Both the position numbers and the translations under genes were made by a program. From positions 85,725 through 149,724 of the forward strand of contig JADGJC010000077.1 in the NCBI GenBank assembly GCA_027596075.1: a DNA stretch of 64,000 bases. Direction: 5' to 3'. How positions within the stretch are numbered: the first letter of the stretch is position 1; each line of letters starts with the position of its first letter. The notes under the pieces were generated by a model. The model saw only the letters and a list, made by a program, of their open reading frames with translations, was not told where the DNA came from and did not search any database. Shown piece by piece: positions 57,402-64,000 of this stretch. The DNA is from Rhizophlyctis rosea (taxonomy: Eukaryota > Chytridiomycota > Chytridiomycetes > Rhizophlyctidales > Rhizophlyctidaceae).

Positions 57402-58677
57402 TTAGTTGTCCTCATCCTCCTCGTCATCGCCGTCGTCGTTGTGGTGGGGCCGATGGGTGCGGCGAGGACGACGGGTGGGTGTGGGTTTGGTTTTCTTGGT
57501 GGTCGTTGTAGTCGCGGTGGTTGTGGTAGTCGTCGTGGTGGCTGTGGTGGTCGTACTGGTGGTTGTGGAAGTCATAGTGGTGGTGGTGGTGGTTGCAGGA
57601 GGAATTGTTCCGGACGGTGCACTTGGCAACTATGACATGGAACCAAGATGCAGTGAGAAAATGACAAACAACTTCTCAAGTAACACCATCAACAAACACA
57701 CACTGACCGCGTAGACGTTCCAGGCACCGGTCTTCGCACTTCCACAAGGCTCACCACCACAGGTACTCTCACATTGAGTGTCGGGCAACCTGGTGAAGTT
57801 TTGGACAGTAACCAGTTCGGCGCAAGCGCAGTAGGGGACACCGTTCGAGTCGGCCCTCAAAAGGACGTAGGGAATTCTGGATTCGAAGAGGGTGCAGAGG
57901 CTGGCGCAGCCTGTTGCGTTCGTATTGGTGTTGCCGGCGTACGAGGGGCCCTCCTGGTGGTTTGCAATGCTGAAACAACCAACGTTGCGGGGAGGTGTGG
58001 TGGTGGTAGTTGGAGCGGTGGTTGTAGTGGTTGTAGTGGTTGTAGTGGTAATAGTGGTGGTTGTCACGGCGGGTGTGGTTGCGCTAGCAGCGGTAGGAGT
58101 CGGAAGGCCCTTCAGAGGAGCATACTCCATCTAAAAAACCCCCACAAAAAAGGATGAAAAAGATGCAAAAGGGCGTGATCAACTGTAATATAGACAACCC
58201 TCATTCAAAACTTTTCCTCCTCCGCAACGCAATCCCAATCAACCCCCCAGAAAAACAACCTACCGCATAAACAGCATAAACACCATCCCCACCAACACTC
58301 AACGTATCAACGGATGTCAGATTACACCGCGCATCGTCCGTCTTCACAAAGCTCTGCGCACCGACGGGCGTCGCACACAAACAGACCGCACCCCCGCCTG
58401 GAACTAAAATGTACGTCACCGCAAAGTAATCCCAGGCTCTTGCGGTATTGTTGCACGAGATGTGGCATGAGGAGGCGGTCACGTAATAGCCTCCGCTATA
58501 TTCGACGATGGGGGAATCGTCTTGGACGCCAATGAGAGAGCCGGCAAGGGTGTAGCAGCCGAGGGGCTGGAACGGGGGTGGTAAGGGTGTGAGAGGCCCG
58601 TATGGGGAGATGAGACCGGGTTGGGCAAGGGTGGTGCCCAGGAGGAGGGAGAGGATTGGAAGGAGATGTTTGAGCAT
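57402..58677 (-). CDS. Secreted protein with two WSC domains and Thr-rich linkers, 354 aa
   Basis: Exons 58264-58677 (138 codons), 57708-58130 (141) and 57402-57629 (76 including stop) join in phase 0. The second donor is GTCAGT, weaker than usual. Residues 1-18 are a signal peptide. WSC1 (about 39-138) has LGCYTL...CHISCNN...CLCA...CNL. A linker of Pro/Thr with a run of about 11 Thr follows. WSC2 (about 188-279) has VGCFSIA...CASLCTL...YCACA...CESTCGG...CG. The tail is a second Thr-rich tract, a basic TPTRRPRRTHRPHH stretch and an acidic end (DDGDDEEDEDN). Both WSC domains end at an intron after the same VYA(V) motif, which suggests exon duplication. WSC domains bind fungal wall or environmental polysaccharides. 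No membrane anchor is seen, so it is probably secreted. Confidence 0.85.
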
Positions 58678-60649
58678 GGTTTCTTGTGTGGAATGCGTGG
58701 GGAACTTTGGGTGGTGGTGAGAGGGTGTGATGCCATGGTGGGGCCTTTTTATATTTCACTGCGTTTACGTTTTGCCCTGTTGGAACTTTTGACGGCGTCT
58801 TCAAAAAAGAACTTTACGAGTGAAAGGTGAAGGCGCAGCAAGCTGAGCCCCCACCCCCTCTCCCTTCGTTTGCACCCGCCAACTCTCCTCCCGGCCGATG
58901 AATCGGAAGATCTGGTCTATGTAAGTAGAGGCCAAAGGGCGGGTGGGATTGCCGGTGGGTTTCGAAAGATCCAATCCGCCATGGATGAACCCCTCAAAAT
59001 CGGAGGAAATGATGGAAGGAGGATGTTTGTGTTTGCTTTTCCCTACTTGGCGGGAACCTTCAAGCCTCACTCGCACAGTTCCATTCAGCCGCCCAATCAA
59101 AAGCTTGGACGCTACAGCGCCGAGGTTGCCCAACTTCTCGGAGGACTCGGAGGTGGGAGTAAGTCATTCCTTCACTTTCCTTCCACAGGTAGGTATCACA
59201 AATGGCTTGGACGTCGGACATGGAGAAGGTAGTGTTCCGTGGAAAAGTTCGATGCACGAAAAAGAATGGTTCGAAAGGATCGTCCAAGTGTGGACCGACG
59301 GGGAGACAAACCTCAAAGGTGTTGGACTTCTGGGCGGTGGCTAAACGCAAGATTTACAAAATTTACGTGAAATTTCGTGAACACGAAGTTGCTCCACAAG
59401 TTGACTTGAATGATGTGGACTTCGACCCCTTTTGAAGCAAGGTTCGTATGTTTGCCATAACAAATTCAGAGATTCACCAATGAAGGCTCACATGACTTAC
59501 ATTCATGAGTTCTTTGTCAGGTCAATGATCATCCCCTTCCCGCAAAGCGGCGACTGTCCATTCTGATGCAAATTCGTCAATTATCGCTCAGCCATTGATA
59601 ACGGCGTTGCTGATAGATTGGCGCTAGCACAGTCGGAGGGCATATGTCACAAAATGGTGCATCAGCGATGCTTAGACGCATAGTGAAGCATAGAAAGTCG
59701 TACATGCGATGGATTGCCTGCGGGGTCACCCATTGGACTCATTGGGACCACTAATTGCACTTCACCTTGCGGTATGATCAAATCTTTACATTTCCATGTC
59801 CTGAAAGCATCGCCTAATTTTTTAGGCTGTGCCCTCCGTCCAATCTCCTTCCATCTTAAGCTTGGGACAGCTCACAATCTCCGCTGCCGACAATAGCATC
59901 CCATCTCAGTGAAGCGTTCGGGTGCGGAGGGCAATTCCATCCGTTTCTTGAACCACTTAGCTGGCGTTTCCGTTGGGAATATGCTCTCTTTTCGGCCTTT
60001 TGTTGAATGTTGTGACTGCCACCGTGTGGCTATTTGGTTGTTACAGCAACCAAAGGTCACACCATTGCAAGGACGAGCAAATTTCATTTCGTTTCCGTAA
60101 TTAAGGTGGTAGCCAAGAAGGTAAAGAAACGAAAAGAAAAGAACATCTTTGATCCCAGAGTCTACAGGACGTTGACAGGCAAGGCACTGGCCGGCGACGG
60201 TCAAAAATGCTAGAGGCGGAAAGATGATTCCCGCTTTAATGCCTCCCCGCCCTTCTCGCAAGACATTCCAACACATGGAAAGAAGGCGGCCAGCGCCAAT
60301 TTCCGAAAGTGTTATGATAAGTACACATGATATATTCTCTCTTTAGCAATATGTCGTCTCACTAGATTACTACAGTCTACTCAAGCCACTAATTTACTCC
60401 ACTCGCAGTGGAAGCACACTCTACTCTCCTCACACGTGCTCCTAACAGCTGGGTCAGACGTACTCGTAACAGAGATACTCACCCTTGGGATCCATTACAT
60501 CCCGAACCGTAACATCAGGAATGATCCCTAGCAAAATAAGCACATGCCCCAACGTCGTGACATTTTCCCCCTTATCACTTTTAGTCGTGACGGCTAGTAT
60601 GGCCTTTGAGGGTTTCCCCCACATCAACGCCTCTACCTCCTGACCGCCT
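58678..60649. other. No confidently supported gene
   Basis: About 2 kb. Around 58.87-59.44 kb overlapping frames on both strands look weakly coding. The + strand has a GTAAGT...TTCCACAG pair near 59158-59190 and a Lys-rich frame ending VDLNDVDFDPF at 59435; the - strand has a 110-codon frame with GKSKHKHPPSIIS. I could not decide between strands. Beyond 59.44 kb nothing is recognisable. Confidence 0.3.
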
Positions 60650-61620
60650 TCAAATTAAAAGAATACCTTTTCGGGCGTCTGGTTGTTTGGACCCGAGATT
60701 TCGCAGGGGCGGTGCTTGGAATCGATGTTTTGCCAGTCGCCCCACATCTTGTCGACGAAGCCGTGGTGGGTCATGAAGAGGGGGTCGCCGGGAATGGTAA
60801 TGGAGTTGCCGTCCTGTATTTTGTTCGGGTTCGGGTGTGTCAGTGAAAATGAAAACAAAACTGGGCAATGCAGAGTGTTAGCTCACCATCATGGCCAATC
60901 CAATGTGCCCAAAAAGATGAGGACCCATGTAATTTGCAATCCAATGTTCCTCGTAGGTTGTATGGTTCATTGCTTGGTCAACAAAGCTCTGCGCCGTCTG
61001 CGGACTGCCAAAATCATGACTGATCTTACGATTGACGCAGCGAGCAGTATGATTGAACCCCTAACTAATGTTGACCTTCCGACCAGCGAACGACCCATCA
61101 ACGACGCACCCCATAGGTCCCGTCCCGTTCCCGCCGAATCCAAGCACCGGGTCAAGGAGCGGTGACTTTATGAAGTGTCCGGCATTGAGCGGCTCCCACC
61201 GGTAAGCAAGGGCGCCGTTGTAATCGCATTTCTGCAGCAGGCTCCGATGTAGGTGAAGGAAGTAGCGGTGGAAGGGGAAGAAGGAACCGCTGGAGTAGTT
61301 TTGGAGGGCCATGACTTGGTGCAGAGCAACCAACTCGTCCCACCGCGTTTTGGCGCCAATCTTCTTGAGGTGGGTCAGCTTTGCAGGGGTTTTCATGACG
61401 CAGACGTTGGCTTTGAGGTAGGCTTTTTTGTCGGCGGATTTCATGACGCTCCTGAGGGGTTCGAATTGGGTGTTGGGACGTGGAACGGTGAGTAAGGGCA
61501 TCCGGCGGTGAGGACCTTGAAGGAAAAAATTATCGTTCAGAGGTGGGCATACCTTTCTTGCCGTTTGGAAATATTTCTGCACTTCGGGTCAGTTGTTATT
61601 GAGATCTTGAAACTGAACTA
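60650..61620 (-). pseudogene. Tyrosinase-like copper oxidase, decayed
   Basis: A CuA region (VALHQV, then SSGSFFPFHRYFLHLHRSLL) and the following AGHFIKSPLLDPVLGFGGNG match fungal tyrosinases. TAG at 61061-61063 then stops the frame. It continues as HTARCVNRKISHDFG and GPHLFGHIGLAMM, and after an intron DPLFMTHHGFVDKMWGDWQ, the CuB motif (DPLFxxHHxxxDxxW). Defects: the second CuA histidine aligns with Tyr; the near-invariant YWDW is YRWE; and the stop lies between CuA and CuB. A short intron (GTATGC...TTCAAG) lies at about 61.52-61.55 kb. Tyrosinases oxidise phenols to quinones for melanin or lignin chemistry; this copy should not. Confidence 0.8.
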
Positions 61621-62449
61621 ATGTTAACATGCGAAAAAGACAAAGTTTATTAGAACTAGGCCAAACCCAAAAGTACATACAATCCATGCGCAGCCACCCC
61701 TGAGTCACGCCTACTCATGCAATTAAACCAAAAAAGGCAAAATGAAGCAATTGCAGCACTTTACCCCCTGTGGCGATGCACGCGAAGCCCTAGAACTAAA
61801 AATGACTATTTTCTCAATCAACGCATAAGCAAAACGACATGTGAAAACCAAGCGAATTGGTGGTGGGTCGTCTGTTCTCCCACAGCTTCCCCAGTGTCTC
61901 CGCAGCGAGTCACACCCCCGTAGCCCACCTCTGGCAACCCCGACCAAGTATCAGCGAAGTCGAAGCCCGCCTGAGCATATGTCGTCCTCGGAGTCCCACA
62001 TCTAGACATCCGGTACCAAGTCTCAAACGAAAGACTCAAAAGACCAAGTCCCCGATTACTACGGGTCCCTACGTGCACAAAATGCTGCTTGCACAGTTCC
62101 CAAATGCCTCAATTGACGGCGTACCCTACCCGTACGTGTCCCTCCTATGTCATTGTGGACGATAAAGATTGTGCGTTGAAGGTGGTTCGCGATACAAAAC
62201 TCCCCAGAGAGCGAAGTTCGATTGGTGGTGATATTGTTGTCCCACACCAGTGAATGCGTAGACAAAGTATCCGAAGAGGTACCGTTCGTCCCGCTCTTTG
62301 CGTGAATCTCAGAGCCGTTATTGCCGGTCCGATCCGCGATGTCCGTTTCCTCCGAATTAGATCCCGCCATATCAGTATCCCACCAACGATGATATTTCCT
62401 AACATGCGCCCTATTCTCCCGACTATCAGTTTTGTTCACCAAATTTTCC
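61621..62449. other. No supported gene; internal flank of the retroelement
   Basis: About 830 bp with overlapping minus-strand frames (62059-62541; 62145-62405) rich in Ser/Thr/Asn/Arg and without recognisable motifs. It could be the decayed 3' part or LTR of the adjacent retroelement. Confidence 0.3.
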
Positions 62450-63902
62450 CTAAGTCCCGACATGTGATTTCCACCCAACTCCATGTTCGAACCCCGCACA
62501 CCCCCTCTTAGTTTTCCACCAAATTCTTTTTCGCCCTTCACGATTCCTGCTTATTTCGCCCAACTGCAACCCTCTCAACCGTATGTCCGTCTCCCCTTTC
62601 CATTCCATCAAACTCCTTAACCCCAACTCCACTAACTTCCCAATTCCCAACTCATTTCCGCCCAACCCCTCATGTCTCAAACTCTCACTCTTCGTCTCGG
62701 CCCATTCGGTCCGCCTAATTTCATTTGGCATGGGTTTCGTTACTACACCATCGTCTCTGCCAGTGTTTTCAGATGTAAGACCTGCAGATTTCGAGCCCAA
62801 TTCCCTCATATGCTCCAACCCCATCTGTAATAACTCATCCATTCCCAAAGACTTCCTTTCTCCCTTCTCAGAATCTTCCTGCTAACGTCCTCGCCCAAAA
62901 CTCTCTTCCAGGCCGCCCAATTCAGACACTCCACTCCATTCCAACCCTTCCAAGCCAAATTGCTCAGGATTCCGATATTCCAACCACTCCCTTTCCCTCC
63001 TTATAACCAAAGCATCAAGCGCCAACGTCAAATCCACTCCGCTCAAGTCCCTATTTTCCAACTCTCCGTCCCCTCACTCATTCCCAAAAGCTCGACTCCC
63101 ATTCCTTCTACGTCCTTCTCCTGTTCCGGCTCATCTTCCTCCTCATCATCTCTTCTTTTTTCCTTTCCCCTTTTCCACACGTCCTAATCCATGTCCCCTC
63201 CCAATGTCGTTCCATTTGACGCTCTCCCGGTAAGGCTTCAGACGCACATGATTGATCGTCCGTCTCTCAAAGAGCAACCTTCCCTCCAAATCCTCAACCG
63301 TATAAGCCCCTTTTCGCACCTCATCCCTAATAACAACTGGTCCCTCCCACCGCGAAAGCATCTTATGCTTCAGCGCAAAAGTGTTAGCGGCACGGGCATC
63401 ATAGACCCATACTTTGTCACCCTTTATATACGTCCGTGGCTCTGGAACGCCTTGCTCCTCCTCCCGTCGTGCCGCCGCCTCATGCTGCTTCTTCCGATTC
63501 TCCGCCGCATATCCCTCAAATATGTCAAGATTGGAAGGTCTTCCATCCTCCTTTCCCTCAACTCTTGCGCAATGTCGGTTGTCATGTCGTCTTTGGGCAG
63601 CAGAGGGTCCTGCCCGTACACCATCTGATATAGGCTGAGCCGCGTACCTCTCGAAACATGCACAACATAATGCAAAGGCCGCCTCCCTCCAAATGTCAGA
63701 CCACCGCTTAGCACACTCCTCAACACTCCGTCCGTCCGCTATCATTTTCTCAATTGTCATCCGCGCAAGGGTGTATATGATGTCCTTATTGAACGTTTCC
63801 GCTGGAGTGTTACCCTTGGGGTGCCGTACCGAAGCAGGTAAGAGCTCAATCCCTTGCTTTTCCGCGTATTTCGCAAAGTCTCCATGAACAAAATGCTTCG
63901 CT
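62450..63902 (-). mobile_element. Ty3/gypsy-type retrotransposon fragment, integrase end, cut off by the telomere
   Basis: Minus-strand coding begins directly at the telomere boundary: FVHGDFAKYAEKQGIELLPA, then HPKGNTPAETFNKD, the second half of a retroviral-type integrase core including the catalytic Glu region. It continues with MTIEKMIADGRSVEECAKRW. A frameshift is needed near 63.65 kb: the product-like path moves to RGTRLSLYQMVYGQDPLLP. It then returns to a C-terminal domain with GDKVWVYDARAANTFALKHK and RRTINHVRLKPYRE, the chromatin-facing tail of gypsy integrases. Downstream, a frame with RREREWLEYRNPEQFGLEGL runs into TAG, then MGMDELLQMGLEHMREL. Reverse transcriptase, RNase H and the front of integrase are missing beyond the telomere. 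No LTR identified. Confidence 0.75.
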
Positions 63903-64000
63903 TTAGCGTTAGGGTTTGGGTTCGGGTTAGGGTTAGGGTTAGGGTTAGGGTTAGGGTTAGGGTTAGGGTTAGGGTTAGGGTTAGGGTTAGGGTTAGGGTT
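63903..64000 (+). repeat. Telomere: TTAGGG array at the right chromosome end
   Basis: Begins with variant units TTAGCG, TTAGGG, TTTGGG, TTCGGG (63903-63926), then 12 perfect TTAGGG units to the end of the window. The G-rich strand runs 5'->3' to the right, as expected at a right-hand end. Confidence 0.97.

Noticed and set aside
57406..57714. Val-rich plus-strand ORF opposite the WSC gene tail
   Set aside because: It is the antisense of the Thr-rich codon repeat; valine runs are produced mechanically.
1..64000. CRISPR arrays, operons, ribosome binding sites, rRNA and tRNA genes
   Set aside because: The region is eukaryotic with intron-containing monocistronic genes. No repeat-spacer array or rRNA was seen, and the only tRNA-like sequence is the degenerate promoter at 40.35-40.41 kb.

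Overview
The window is the end of a linear chromosome of a flagellated, chytrid-like fungus. It closes at its right edge with a TTAGGG telomere. Four things support this assignment: an axonemal dynein intermediate chain (a zoospore flagellum), a fungal AA9 polysaccharide monooxygenase with a CBM1 cellulose-binding module, a eukaryotic-type nitrate reductase, and many short GT-AG introns of about 36-80 bp. I could run no searches, so every identification rests on motifs read from the translations.

Layout, left to right. 0-9 kb holds ordinary genes: the 3' end of an NAD-dependent epimerase, DNAI3/WDR63 (minus) diverging from a MYND-finger gene (plus), and a multi-exon galactokinase (minus). 9-17 kb holds an interrupted ORF, a multipass membrane protein, unresolved sequence, and a dead fragment of an ABC transporter whose intact relative lies at 45.7-51.0 kb. 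17-21 kb holds a divergent pair of secreted bacterial-wall hydrolases. Both carry the same N-terminal SH3-like module; one continues into an NlpC/P60-like cysteine peptidase and the other into a T4-type (GH24) lysozyme. Next to them is a small protein with tryptophan at every seventh residue. 22-26.4 kb holds a chimeric nitrate reductase: molybdenum domain plus cytochrome b5, but with a NirB-type FAD/NAD(P)H and [2Fe-2S] module where the usual cytochrome b5 reductase domain should be.

28-45 kb holds a ubiquitin-like/RING gene with an in-frame stop, a family of GPI-type surface glycoproteins (two intact genes, two 3' remnants), an acyltransferase-3 gene with an assembly gap, an AA9-CBM1 monooxygenase, a 435-bp inverted-repeat element containing a tRNA-like promoter, and a DUF2235 hydrolase. 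45-58.7 kb holds a full ABCC transporter, an interrupted VC0807-like membrane gene, an intact AAA+ ATPase and a two-WSC secreted protein. The last 5 kb is decayed: a broken tyrosinase and a Ty3/gypsy integrase that runs straight into the telomere.

Taken together, the accessory part is a subtelomere of secreted and surface functions: bacterial-wall lysis, cellulose attack, nitrate use, export and phenol oxidation. Breakage is concentrated in its distal portion. The most original items are the modular hydrolase pair and the chimeric nitrate reductase.
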